Positions 33,500 to 43,959 of a DNA stretch of 64,000 nt are shown piece by piece. Both the position numbers and the translations under genes were made by a program. Location: assembly GCF_011386835.1 (NCBI RefSeq), contig NC_088792.1, positions 236,536,394 to 236,600,393 of the forward strand, given 5' to 3'. Source of the DNA: Chrysemys picta bellii (taxonomy: Eukaryota > Chordata > Testudines > Emydidae). The notes under the pieces were generated by a model that saw only the letters and a list, made by a program, of their open reading frames with translations, was not told the origin of the DNA and ran no database searches. Numbering within the stretch: the stretch's first letter is position 1; each line of letters begins with the position of its first letter.

Positions 33500-34713
33500 A
33501 TACCTTGAATGTCAAACAAGGAGGCTCTCAACAAGGTCGAAGCACGTACGATCAAGTACTTACACTGACCACATTAATTGAAAACGGTTTTCAAAGAAAC
33601 CTGAAAACAGGCGTTATTTTCCTTGACCTCACTGCAGAGTATGATATGGTATGGCACATGGGTCCACTTGTTAAAATATCAAGAGTCCTCCCACCATGGG
33701 TTTCTGGTGCCATCAAATTGCTACTCAGAGAGAGATGGTTCAGGGTGCATATGGATGAGAAAACAAGTGCTTGGAAAAACAGATGAATGGGTTACCCCAG
33801 GGGTCTGTTCTGGCCCCAAACTTGGTCAATCTATACATCAAGAACCTGCCACCAACCGAGTCATGGAAGATCATCTATGCAGACGAATTTGCTGTGGGCT
33901 ACAGGCTCCCAGTTCCTCTGAGCTGGAGAAGACCCTGAGTGACAACACTACAACGCTGGCCGACTACTGCAAGACATGGCACTTTCAGGCTAGCATCAGC
34001 AAGACAGTCTCTAGCACATTCCTCCTCCACCATGCCAATACTAAAAGGGAACTAAACATCATAATGAATGGTAGAGGCTGTAGCGTGAAACATACCCAGT
34101 TTACTTAGGTGTGACCCTCGACCAAACACTGACAAACAAAAGCCAGCTGAACAAGATAGCAAAGGTCAAGACACGCAATAGCCTTCTCAGCAAACTGGCA
34201 CGTTCTCTATGGGGAGTGAATGCTCCAACCCTAAGGACCTCAGCCATTGCCACCTCATACTCAATAGCAGAGTACTGTGTGCCAGTATGGAGTTGATTAG
34301 CACACACCAAACTTGTTGACATGCAACTGAACTCAATAATGCACATCATCACAGGACTCTCTGATCGACTCATCTTCCATGATTTCCAGTTCTGAGCCAT
34401 ATTGCTCCCCCTTACATCAGGAAAGACATTGCAGCTAGCAACTGCTTGAGAAGGTATGTGTCAACACAAGCTTGCCCTTGTTCAGTGATCTTTTTCGCTC
34501 ACCAGCTACATGCTTTTCATCACAACACCCACTGTGGTCCAGGCCATGACAGCAAAGTCCCTGTGGCAAGGTTGTTTAACTTCAACCACCAATTAGCTCC
34601 TCGCCACAGACCCTACTGCTCACCTGCCATGTTGTCAGTGAGCTCTTCTTAAACAACGCCAGACTGGGCCAGGCCTTTTTGCAGCCAATCAGCACCATTG
34701 GGAACTTAAAGAT
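33500..34713 (+). pseudogene. LINE reverse transcriptase remnant, 5' part
   Basis: Reverse-transcriptase motifs appear in order. GRSTYDQVLTLTTLIENGF comes first, then VIFLDLTAEYDMVWH (motif A, first catalytic Asp), then GLPQGSVLAPNLVNLY (from 33789), then a YADE box at 33876-33887 where YADD is usual. YLGVTLDQTL and AEYCVPVWS follow. The frame shifts near 33780 and again before 34111, so no continuous protein exists. The order and motifs fit a jockey-superfamily LINE; the clade is unassigned. It is cut at 34713 by an LTR and resumes at 35876. Confidence 0.85.
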
Positions 34714-35875
34714 TGTAATATTTCACTCCATATTCTTTATGAAAATATGCTTATGATATGAATACAACATAACAGATATACTTCATGCAAAATGGCTCTT
34801 ATAAAGTATCATTAGAAAGGTTATGATTTACTGAATGTGATTATCCAATTTGTATGCATGTATCATTTCTGTATCTAAAGTTAGAAATATGAACTATGTA
34901 ACGATTACAACTGGGTGTGTATTGGCAAGACACCCACCAGATGACAGGCCATCAAATTTGAAGAGCCATCAGAAAGGAACAACAAAACCATGAAGATACT
35001 CATCACTTCCCCTCCTGGGAGTTGTCTTGAGACCTAACTGTGACACTACTACGTCAGGTGGTCTTGTCACCTGATTCTAAATGTTACCTGGGACTTCTTG
35101 TAACTTTCCACTGTAAGGGAAAGGGGGGGGGGTCAAGTTTGGGAAACAAAGGATTCCTGCCTTACGTCAATCCTATTTAAGGGTGGGGAGGAAGGCAAAC
35201 TGGGCTCCTCCTCTCGATAGGCTCTCTACCCAAGAAGAAAGACTGCTAAAGCCATCTGAAGGGAAGGGAGGGGGGCAGGGAATCCAGATTGAGACAGGGA
35301 TCCAGTCTGAAAAGAAGTATAATACTAACTCTGAACCACAGAAACTTTGAAACCCGCCTAAAATAACATTTAGGGTAAGAAAATACATTTTGTAACCTGT
35401 TTCTTAAGTATATTGAGCCTAGCTTGTGTATTTTGCTTTATTTGATCAGTAATCTGCTTTGTTCTGTTTGTTATCTCTTATATTCACTTAATTTTCACCT
35501 TTTGTGGTTAATAAAATTTGTTTTGTTTATTATTAAACCCAGTTTCTGTAATTTCTAATGGAGGGAAGGGAGAAGTTATGCATATCTCCCTCCACATTGA
35601 GGGAGGGGTGAATTTCATAAAACCTTTGGGTTTGTAACCTTAAAAGGAGTGGGCATCAGAGTGTTGGAGCAAGCCCATAAGGCTGAAATCTTTCTAGAGT
35701 ATATCTCTGTCTCTCTGTGCAGCTGGGTTTGTCCCTGCTTGTGTGCTTGGCTGGAAGACACTTGTGAGCCTAACCCAGAAAGGCCAGGTAAAGGTGACCC
35801 AGGCTGGCAGAATAGGCTGACTCAGTTAAACCCCAGCACATCAGGTGACACCCCAAAAGGCCCAAACCTGTCACA
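34714..35875 (+). mobile_element. LTR inserted in a LINE
   Basis: The 1.16-kb unit begins TGTAATATTTCACTCC and ends CCTGTCACA. It contains TTTGTATGCATGTATCATTT near its start (shared with the LTR at 36891), a TATTTAAGG TATA-like box near 35172, and AATAAA at 35510-35515. LINE coding sequence ends at one side and resumes in its expected order at the other, which defines the boundaries. Flanking 5-mers AAGAT and GAAAT do not match well, so the target duplication is eroded or an end is a few bases off. Probably an endogenous-retrovirus-type solo LTR; no retroviral genes are present. Confidence 0.75.
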
Positions 35876-36035
35876 GAAATAATCCAAGCTGCAGGTGTGG
35901 TGCAGATCAAACAATGATACACATTGTTGAGGAATGCCCACTAACCAAATTCAGCGGTGGGCTTTGAGAGCTCCATTTGGCCACTAAGAATGCTATTGCT
36001 TGTCTCTGTGAATAAGCAAACACTAAATAAATTAG
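35876..36035 (+). pseudogene. LINE 3' end, continuation after the LTR
   Basis: From 35878 the frame reads NNPSCRCGADQTMIHIVEEC followed by PLTKFSGGL. This is the Cys-rich CxCG...TMxHIVEECP motif that closes this LINE group's ORF2, and continues the RLGQAFLQPISTIGN segment that stops at about 34705. A stop follows at 35968. Confidence 0.8.
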
Positions 36036-36039
36036 AAAA

Positions 36040-36425
36040 AGGGGATTATATCTAGTGTGAAAGTGTAAAGCCTGAGGTTTATGTTTATTTTGTGTGTAAC
36101 TTTGTATATGTTTGCAGTCCCCTTACCATGTCATCTTTGAATCTCTGGTTTTTGTAGTAAATAAACTTTTTGTTTAGTTTTATCCTAAGCAGGTCTCTGG
36201 TGTGCAAACTGTGTGTAGTGTGTATGCAAAAGTGAACGGATAACTGTGGGAGGCTGGCTTCAACCCTTTGGGGGTGATGAACTAGAAAGGAACAGTCTGA
36301 GTGTTGGTAGGATGACATATTTGGGGAGCCTTGGAAATGGAAGCATTGATGGTGTCACCCTGCAAAGAGTAACTAAACTGGTGAGTGCCAGCATGACACT
36401 TTATGCTTGTTGACTTGTGTCAGGG
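36040..36425 (+). mobile_element. 3' part of an LTR, third type
   Basis: AATAAA at 36159-36164 is followed by TAAGCAGGTCTCTGGTGTGC and ATAACTGTGGGAGGCTGGCT, in an arrangement I associate with the R/U5 part of a turtle LTR. It starts directly after the LINE tail. Its 5' part is missing. Confidence 0.5.
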
Positions 36426-36890
36426 AAATGAACCATAGCTGCATGGAACAAAGGGTCCCAAAATTACAGGGCAGGAAGGGACCGAACATCTTATGGGTAT
36501 GGGTAGACCCCAAAACATCAAACAAGTTCTTGTTTGAATTGAAAAAAAAGTTACCATCAAGAAAAAGTTACCATTTATTTTCCTTAATAAAAATGTGCAG
36601 CATCGAGAAATGCATGCCATGGGAAAAGAGCTTGCCCTTAAAAATAAAAAGGCTTCTAGTAGTAAGTGTGTTGAACTCAGTAATTTAAGATTATGATGGT
36701 TTAATGAGTAGTTTTCATTTTACATTTTCAGTATGTATTGTAATTTGCATATATGCATATGCAGATTATATGCAGATACGTGTCATAGTCTGGTTGTTCA
36801 ACAAAAAGAGAAGGAGATAACGCTTGACCATATGATAAATGAAGTACCACAAACAAAGTGCCTGATTATCAGCGCAGATCTCAACAGATG

Positions 36891-37840
36891 TGTGTCACGT
36901 CGCACCCCATACAGCTTTATAGCAGGGGTTGGAACCTCTGGCACGCGGCTCGCCAGGGTAAGCACCCTAGCGGGCTGGACCAATTTGTTTACCTGATGCA
37001 TCTGCAGGTTCCACTGATCTCAGCTCCCACTGGCTGCGGTTCGCCACTCCAGGCCAATGGGGGCCCCGGGAAGCGGCGGGGCTGAGGGATGTGCTGGCCG
37101 CGGCTTCCCGCCACCCCCATTGGCCTGGAGCGGCGAATCGCAGCCAGTGGGAGCCGCAGTCGGCCGAACCTGCATTTGCGCCCGGTAAACGAACTGGCCC
37201 GGCCCGCCAGGCTGCTTACCCTGGTGAGCCGTGTGACAGAGGTTGCCGATCCCTGCTTTATAGAAATACGCTTATGAGTGTAAATATGACATAACTGGAA
37301 TATGTTTTATGCTAGATATGCCATGTAACATATCTTTGCAAAGGTTATGCTCTACTGAATATATTCATCCTATTTGTATGCATGTATCATTTTTATACCT
37401 GAAGTTGTGAGTGTTGGCTCTATGCTTGTATTTAAAGTGTTTGCTGTAGGAAGCACATAAGGCAGATTCGGTCAACATAGTGTGAAGGGGTTATTCAAGT
37501 AATTGGGAGTACTTAACTGACAGTGGACTTTGGGAGATGCCAATCCATATCTGAGCTTTCCTGGGAACATTCAAACTAACAGGTAAACAATGGCATCGGC
37601 CTGCAAAAAGCTGAGTCGTTCATAGACATGTGACTTGCCCTGGTGGCTAGAGACCCCATCTTGTGGCTGTGATGTCCCACAAGAGAAAGACTGTATAAGG
37701 CCCTGGAAACACCTCCATTTTGTCTTTAGCTGGCTCAAAAGATAGCCTCTCCACTCCAAAGGGATGCCTGAAAGAAACTGGAACAAAGGACAGTAACAAC
37801 AGGTCCCAGATGACAACTTTCTGACAAGAAGAAGAGATCT
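36891..37840 (+). mobile_element. LTR of the 34714 family, carrying a MITE
   Basis: After the MITE and its duplication are removed, the start GTGTCACGTCGCACCCCATA and continuing TACGCTTATGAGTGTAAATATG parallel the first 60 bp of the LTR at 34714. The block TTTGTATGCATGTATCATTT is shared exactly (34851 and 37373). The middle (ACTTTGGGAGATGCCAATCC, CTGAGCTTTCCTGGGAA, GACATGTGACTTGCCC) and a GTATAAGG promoter-like box near 37692 are also LTR-like. The 3' part with AATAAA is not found; the unit merges into unassigned sequence near 37840. Confidence 0.6.
36923..37255. mobile_element. GC-rich hAT-like MITE, copy 2, perfect 8-bp TSD
   Basis: The termini CAGGGGTTGG and CCGATCCCTG are inverted repeats. 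CTTTATAG flanks both sides (36915-36922, 37256-37263) exactly. The long palindromic interior is the same as copy 1 at 20111 (TGGCACGCGGCTCGCCAGGG; GGATGTGCTGGCCGCGGCTT) but keeps more of the centre. It lies inside an LTR, as copy 1 does. Confidence 0.92.
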
Positions 37841-38129
37841 AAAAAATGTGAGAAACTGTAAAGTGATTCTGCGAGAGCAGATTGTGGAGCTACATAAATT
37901 GCTTGTAATAGACTTCTGGGTGACCAGGCTAGTGGGGGACAAAAGACAAGTTGTGGAACAAAGGATAAAGTAGTGGACATTTGTGGATAGGGAAGTTATT
38001 CTGAGATTTGAGTATGAGGTTCTGTGGAGGTTGAACAATGACCAACCCAACCAAAATGATGCCAGTGAGGCTTACAGGAAAATATTCAAACATTACAGAA
38101 AATGCAAAAGCTTTCTGTGGCCAAACGAA

Positions 38130-38639
38130 AGAAGGGAAATTCCATGGCATGGATATGTGGTGGTGGTCCAGCAATGTGCAGGAGGTAGTAAAGAAGCAGC
38201 AGCAGCAACGGCTGTAAGTGAGAATTGTGGAAAGGTATGAGGAATACAAGCTGATAAAGAAAAAGGTGAAAAGAGCAATTGCAGAAGTCAAAGATCAGGT
38301 ACTTAAAGCCTTATATGCAGCACTACTTACAAAGGAAGGGGGGAAAGGAACGTGCACATTAGCCAAGATTAGACAAAAAAGCGCTGAGGACTTTGGAGCT
38401 GTGAAGTGTGTCAAAGTTGAAAACAGAAGAGTACTAGTGGAAGATAGTGAAATCATTAGGAGATGGCAGTGGTTTTGTGAAAAACTGCTCAGTGAAGACA
38501 ATCTGAGGAAACTGCTGAAGCGAATATGTGGAATCAATAAGACCTATCACCGGCATGGAGATGCAGACAGCGCTAAAGATGATGAAAAGTTGAAAGGTAG
38601 TGGGAACGGATGGTATGCCCATCAAGGTATCTAAAGCAG
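38130..38639 (+). pseudogene. RTE-like LINE ORF2 segment before the RT domain
   Basis: WWWSSNVQEVVKK (from 38158), then RYEEYKLIKKKVKRAIAEVK, LALLTKEGGKGT-like text, AEDFGAVKCVKVENRRVLVE, and IIRRWQWFCEKLLSEDN follow the linker between endonuclease and reverse transcriptase of RTE-type LINEs. The expected next block (a PDGIP-like motif) survives only as GMPIKVSKA before homology stops at about 38639. A frameshift lies near 38215. The catalytic RT domain is absent. Confidence 0.75.
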
Positions 38640-39271
38640 CAAGCAGTGGTGGCTAGCAGTGGTAAAGAGCAGTGGCAGAGAGACGGTGGCTAGTGGTGGC
38701 AGAGAAACGGTGGCTGCAGCAGCCAGTGGTGGCAGAGAAACAGCAGCAGAGGCACCAAAAAGACAGAGGCAGCTGTTAGCCTTTTGCAAAGACATTTCCT
38801 CGTAAACACATCTCTGAACTCAAGGTCTTTGCTAAGCAAGGACAGCCAACTGTGATTGGAGTGCAGCAGAGGACAAGGGGACTGTGATGTGGTAAGGGGA
38901 CATTTATTTGTAAGACTTTCCCACTGCAAGGCGGGAGACTGAGGCAAAAGACACTGCCTAATGCACTGTGGGGTCTGGTTTGCTTATGGTCACATGCTTA
39001 TGCTTTTTAATGTGGTTGTGGTTTAATGCTTGGTCCCCTTTCAATAAAAGTTATTTTTGTTTGTTTGTTTGTTTGTTTGTTTGTTTGTTTGTTATGCACA
39101 GACTCAGTGCTTTCAAGTGGGGGATATTGCCTCTTAAAGGTACCTAGGGGTGGTGGTAAATTTTCACAGATTACTGGATGGTTTGAGCTGGTTTTGTTTT
39201 ATGTTGTTAAGAGGAACCCCTGGATATTGACCCCAGCCCTTGTTGCTGCTGACTCCACCGGGCAGAAGCTT
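38640..39271 (+). mobile_element. LTR-like insertion within the RTE relic
   Basis: It starts with a degenerate repeat of GCAGTGGTGGC-like units (38640-38760), has AATAAA at 39043-39048, a (TTTG)n tract, then TATGCACAGACTCAGTGC and GGCTGACTCCACCGGGCAGAAG-like end sequence. I recognise the second half as a turtle LTR 3' part. Ends are set by where RTE homology stops and resumes; no target duplication was seen. Confidence 0.5.
39056..39092. repeat. (TTTG)n microsatellite
   Basis: About nine TTTG units lie 8 bp after the AATAAA signal at 39043. Confidence 0.95.
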
Positions 39272-39725
39272 TTCATAAACTGAAGAACAAAGTATATAAG
39301 ACCACATTTAGGCCGGCCATGACATACAGTCAGAATGCTGGCCAATGAAGAAGAAAGAAGAACAATTACTTCATACTGAGGAATGAGAATGCTCAGGTAG
39401 ATGCTGGGTAAGATGAGAGCTGATGGACTTTGTGATGAAATGGTCTGAGCCATGATGCTGGGGGAGTATCAGCTAAGATGGTTGTGTCACGTGATATGAC
39501 AAGATGTGGGATATGTTGGTGAGAGAGTACAAAATCCTAGAAATCACAGGAAAAAGACCATGAGGAAGACTGAGGAAAAAGGCGGTTCAAGATGCTGAAG
39601 GAGGACACAAAGAAGGTTAGTGTCAGCTTGGAAGATGCACTCAACAGGAATGCTTGTAGATGAAGAACAAAAGCCACTGACCCCAACTAATGGGACACGG
39701 CGAAGGTGAAGCAGAAGATACAGTG
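39272..39725 (+). pseudogene. RTE-like LINE ORF2 C-terminal segment
   Basis: KLKNKVYKTTFRPAMTYSQN (from 39278) parallels the KLKGK-x-Y-x-T-x-x-RPAM-x-Y block after the RT domain of RTE-type LINEs. Near the end, LEDALNRNACR, TKATDPN and WDTAK match the closing residues. Stops are frequent. Together with 38130-38639 it is one relic whose RT domain has been lost or replaced by the LTR-like unit. Confidence 0.65.
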
Positions 39726-39946
39726 TCAGATTTATTCCTGCTATGGATTGGAGTTACACCAGGTATAAATTTGGACTATAATTGGAAGCCAGGTGTATTC
39801 CTAGATAGAAGACTTCACATAATGGGTCAACACATTTCTGGCAGGTGTCCTCTGGGTTAGTTATACACTGTACTGACTTAAGAAATTAGAAATTATTCCA
39901 AATGAAGTTGAATCTCCATCTCTTGAGGGGTTTCTTTCCAGAAATA

Positions 39947-40060
39947 ATGACAAGTTTCAGAGTAGCAGCCGTGTTAGTCTGTATCCGCAAAAAGAACAGG
40001 AGTACTTGTGGCACCTTAGACCCACTTAGTCTCTAAGGTGCCACAAGTACTCCTGTTCTT
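39947..40060 (+). mobile_element. short retroposon ending in a 29-bp hairpin, 12-bp TSD
   Basis: The head CAAGTTTCAGAGTAGCAGCC is followed by GTGTTAGTCTGTATCCGC, as in the fragment at 5029. Then come arms 39992-40020 and 40032-40060, which are perfect 29-bp reverse complements (AAGAACAGGAGTACTTGTGG on the left) around an 11-nt spacer. TTTCCAGAAATA flanks both sides (39935-39946, 40061-40072). The 12-bp duplication points to LINE-driven insertion, not a DNA transposase. I know this family from turtle genomes, usually with a longer middle. Confidence 0.8.
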
Positions 40061-40074
40061 TTTCCAGAAATATT

Positions 40075-41225
40075 TAATCTATTTTACACAAGTCTAGGTA
40101 GTCATCTGTTTACTAAAATATCCTAGCATCTTACCAGTTCACGTATATCCTATCTGTTCCAATATGACCTCCCAAAACCAGAACAGCCCAAAGCAGTTTA
40201 ACCTACATTAATTTTTCAGCCATGCATTCAGATTCCTAACCTGTCTCTTTAGAGCTGTGGCCAGGATGTTTAAATTAGAAGACTGGAGCCATGAGGCAGA
40301 AATATGGAGGAATTTACACATAGGCCAGGGGATTAGGAAGACGCAACAAAAATAATCAGATGTCTGAATATGTGGTAAGCAATTTTAAACAGTGGAAATC
40401 AATAATATAGCGCCCATAGAGAAGAATTTAAGAGAAAAATAACTCAGGTAAAAACTTTTTTTTTTAAAGTTCAGACAGTAAAAAGTGGAGAGGTGAACGA
40501 CAGGATGGACACTTGGTTTGGTTAAGTACCCGAAAGTAGTATGCCTTAGCCAAATCTCTATACTTTTTGTGTTTGTAATCCTTCACTGGGACTCTCCTGA
40601 GAATTCACTTCAACACACACTTTCCATAATTTCTGCTTTTAGTTAAGCTAGATGTATCTGTGCTTTCCTCATAAAATTATTGTACTTCTGCTTCCAATCA
40701 TGGCTGGAATTGGGAAGCAGAGATGTGAATAAAAATGAGAAATAAATTTAACAAAACGTAACCAAATTTTTTCAGACCTCAGAATTTGGGTGGAGTTCTG
40801 AAAATAGTTCATTTGATTCTTATTTGGCAATCTCAATTAACACATGCATAGAAGGTCACTTAAGAAGTTCCTGAGGTTTCCAATTTTTACAATATTAGTA
40901 ATGTTGTCTGATATATATGCACAAGGGCAAATCCAACCTGCCTCCACAATGCAGAGAATCCCAGGAACTAGTATGGTTCTGTTGCAAGTGGTAAAAAAGG
41001 CTTTGAATGGGCTCTGTAAAGAGGGTCTGCACCCCTGGCATAACACCAGTACAGTTATGCAGGCCCTCCCTCATTTCTGCATACTGGTGACTCTAGCAGG
41101 GCAGGGGTATACTGGAGACAGAGTGGGAAGTGTTCCAGATCACTCACCACAATGCTAATTCTTCTACTTTTCCCTCAATCCCTGCAGAGCAGGGACAGAG
41201 GAAGCCTGCCAGCTACTGCAGCCCT
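40075..41225. other. noncoding DNA, no gene seen
   Basis: Open frames up to 104 codons with no domain. No repeat with clear ends. Confidence 0.5.
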
Positions 41226-41229
41226 GTAA

Positions 41230-41512
41230 CCATAGGGGCCAACTCTGTGGGTGCTCTGGAGCTCAAGCACCTACAGAAAAAAAAATGCAGGGTGCTCAGC
41301 ACCCACCAGCCACAGTGCTTCTGGCCTTGGGGCTGGCCGTCGATCAGCTGTTCAGCAGGGAGGAGCATGAAGAGGAGTGAGCTGCGGGCAGGGGGCCTTG
41401 GCGGAGGGGGCAGAGTCAGGATGGGAAGAGGCGGAGTGAGGGTGGAGTTTGGGGGAAGAGGCTAAGCAGGGTGGAGCACTCACTGGGAAAAAACAAAGTC
41501 AGCACCTGTGCC
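41230..41512. mobile_element. putative MITE
   Basis: ATAGGGGCCAACTCTGTGG at the left and AAAGTCAGCACCTGTG at the right are imperfect inverted termini. The left part includes a small palindrome around GGGTGCTC/GAGCACCC-type words. The interior is G-rich. It looks like a turtle MITE family; no target duplication was confirmed. Confidence 0.45.
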
Positions 41513-41554
41513 TGTCATTGTTGTTGCAGCCACAGAGCAACTTTAGTCCATGGG

Positions 41555-42192
41555 TTGGGCCCTATCAAATTCATGGTCCATTTTGGTCAATTTCATGGTC
41601 AGGGGTTTTTTTAAGTTAGTCAGTTTAACGTTTTCAGATGTTTACATCTGAAATTTCACAGTTTTGTTTCCCAACCCAAAAGGCAATCAGGGTGGGAGGA
41701 CTGCAAGGCTATTGTAGGGGGGTCGTGGGATTGCCATCCTTACTTCTGCCCTGCTGCTGGCAGGGGTGCTGCCTCTGGCTGCCCAGCTCTGAAGGAAGGC
41801 TGCTGGCTGGGTGCGCAGCTCTGAAGCCAGCACCACTGCCAACAGCAGCGCAGAGAAGATGGTCTCGGGGTTTGGGGAGTGGGTTACCATATGCCTGGCT
41901 TTCCTGGCTGTCTCCTCCTGACAGCTCTAGCCGCCTCAGGGAGGGGGAGGTGATAGCTTGAGCTGCCAAGCTTCCTGCAGCTCGGGAAGATGATGAAGGT
42001 GGGTGTGACCTGCCCTGGGAGTGGCCCCTGCAGGAGAAGAGGAAGTCTTGTCCCTCCCATCCCCAGCCAGGACTAGCAGCTGGAGACCTGTGCAGGGTAG
42101 GAGCCCCCGGCTGGGTGCCAGATTTCACGGGGGAGATCAGATTTCATGATCTGTGACACATTTTTCACAGCCATGAATTTGGTAGGGCCCTA
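41555..42192. mobile_element. hAT-like element with TAGGGCCCTA ends, copy 1
   Basis: The left terminus TTGGGCCCTATCAAATTCAT and the complement of the right, TAGGGCCCTACCAAATTCAT, are long inverted repeats. Flanks TCCATGGG (41547-41554) and TCCATGGC (42193-42200) match at 7 of 8 positions. The interior has TTTCATGGTC and TTTCACGG direct words near the ends and a GC-rich palindromic centre with CTGCTGCTGGCAG and GCCAGCACCACTGCC. Overlapping open frames on both strands are not genes. Confidence 0.8.
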
Positions 42193-42486
42193 TCCATGGC
42201 AATAGTAGGAGAGGAATTCTTTTCCTCAAATCTCCCCAAATCATCCTGAGATAAACTTGTTACCTGGGGTTGATGAATTTGTTGTGGGAAGGGAAGGAAT
42301 TTGTGCATAGAGTGAATCCTGAGGGGGGAAAAATGTGATGCTACAAAAATAAATGTGCAATAACATATCACACCTATTGTGTTTTCCTTATGATGTAGAA
42401 AGGCCAGATCTGGGATCATGGGAAGTCCTGAGGTCCTCTGACACTGGCACTGACTTTCTGAGTAACCTTAGGCAAGTAGTGTAACC

Positions 42487-43065
42487 TAATGGTTCTCAAT
42501 CTTTTTGGGCTCAGGACCCATTTGTAAACATTGATAGCCTGTCATGACCCAAGAAATAGCCTTAAGGTAAAAAAGAAATCTGGCTTACTAAATATTTTTT
42601 ACCTGATATATAATATACACATTAGCATAATAAGTACACCATGTATTCTATAGTGACAGCTCCTGCAGCTCCTGTCCCAGGGAGCTGGTTGGACTCAGTT
42701 CCCAGCTCCAGGTGTTGCGATTTCTCAAGCTTCCCTCATAGAAAACCTGGAAAATGGGGTCACAGCCTGGCCAGTCACCTGTTATCATGATGGAAGGGGG
42801 GCTGGGCCAAACCTTAGCAGCATTGCTACCCCACACACCAGTTTGTAATGCCTGAAGCAGGAGGCTGAGACCAGAAGTACTGGAGCTGCAGGAGCCACCA
42901 CTGTGGGATGAGTGTGAGTCAGGCTCCACAGCCCTCTGAGGGCCTCCCCACCAAAGGAAGGACTTGATCCTCCCAGGGTATCCCATCCCTCCAGGGGCAG
43001 GACCAATACCCCCCTCCCGACGTTCCTGCCCATGGACCCCTTTGAAACATTCTGGTGACCAAATC
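42487..43065. mobile_element. possible hAT-like repeat
   Basis: GGTTCTCAATCTTTTTGGGC near the left end resembles the GGTTCTCAAACTTTT terminus of many vertebrate hAT elements. GACCCCTTTGAAACATTCTGG near the right is a phrase typical of such repeats. The matching inverted terminus was not found, so the unit is uncertain. Confidence 0.35.
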
Positions 43066-43189
43066 TGTTGGTGCTTTATTATACCCATCTGTGGAATAGA
43101 TATAACTTATCAATGCTTCATAGAAATGTTGGCTATATAGAGTCGGCTTTTTGATTCTCAGAATAAAAACACCATCACCTTTGTTACCT

Positions 43190-43650
43190 TTGTCCGGCTT
43201 GTCTTTGACCGTCCCTCCATGAACGCAGGTCAACGCCACCATTCTGTTTTGTTGCAAGCGCATTTTTTCCATTTCTGACCAAAATTTTTTGTCATGGGAT
43301 CAGCCCAGTGCATTTTCGGTCTGCCAGCAGTCACTTGTAGTCTCTGGGGATCCAGTCACTGATGCAGGTTGTCCACCTATTGTCTTGCCTGCAGACCACA
43401 TGACTCGCCCATCTCCACTTTGCATCATACATCACCTGCACTACATCGGTCACTTCTGTACACCTTCTGATCTCCTCATTCAGTAATTGATCACAAAGCA
43501 ATATCTTGCACATTCGCCTTTCCATTGCTCTCTGGGTGACAGTGAATTTTTCTTTCTCTGCTTTTGTTGTTGACCATCTTTCCACTCCATATATCATTCC
43601 TGGCAGAACAGTGGAGTTAAACAGTTCTTTCCTTTTCTTCATGGGCAGTT
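43190..43650 (-). pseudogene. RTE/BovB-like LINE ORF2 C-terminal remnant
   Basis: The minus-strand frame (43331-43642) contains FNSTVLPGMIYGVERWS, TVTQRAMERRM, LLNEEIRRCTEVTDVV, KWRWASHVV and NRWTTCISDWIPRD. This series is the typical C-terminal tail of RTE-type LINEs. A GRPKMHWADPM-like continuation follows in another phase (about 43295-43325), so there is at least one frameshift. The RT active site is absent. It differs in sequence from the RTE relic at 38130-39725. Confidence 0.8.
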
Positions 43651-43799
43651 CATCAAGAAACGATAGTAATTATTATTATTTTATAGTGTCCAACGACATG
43701 CTAACCACTTCACAAAAGATATAAAAAGTCATGTCCCTTCCCCCACAAAGTTTACACACTAAATTTTATGCATGACAGTGTGAGTGAAGGTGAGAAGCA

Positions 43800-43925
43800 G
43801 TACTTAGATTGCAAACTCTTTGGGGCAGAGATCATCTTTTTGTTTGCATACTGCCTTGCATAGTGCGGTCCTGGTCCATTACCAGGGGCTCTTAGATGCT
43901 ACTCCAATAAAAATAAAAAAAATAA
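43800..43925 (+). mobile_element. SINE/LINE 3' tail motif, copy 1
   Basis: AGATTGCAAACTCTTTGGGG, TGCCTTGCATAGTGCGGTCC, CTGGTCCATTACCAGGGGCT and an A-rich AATAAAAATAAA end match a tail shared by dispersed vertebrate SINEs. A related copy lies at 50325. Confidence 0.65.
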
Positions 43926-43959
43926 GCAGTGAGAAGGGGGTGGGGTAATGAAGGATGAG

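Noticed and set aside
34709..35880. A target-site duplication for the LTR at 34714-35875
   Set aside because: AAGAT and GAAAT agree at only 3 of 5 positions, so no duplication is claimed; boundaries rest on the LINE frame.
36923..37255. CpG-rich block that could pass as a CpG-island promoter
   Set aside because: It coincides exactly with a MITE bounded by perfect TSDs; the same applies to 20111-20409 and 5855-6160.
38637..38760. Triplet-repeat gene encoding a glycine/serine-rich protein
   Set aside because: The GCAGTGGTGGC-like units are irregular and lie inside an LTR-like segment; no open frame continues on either side.
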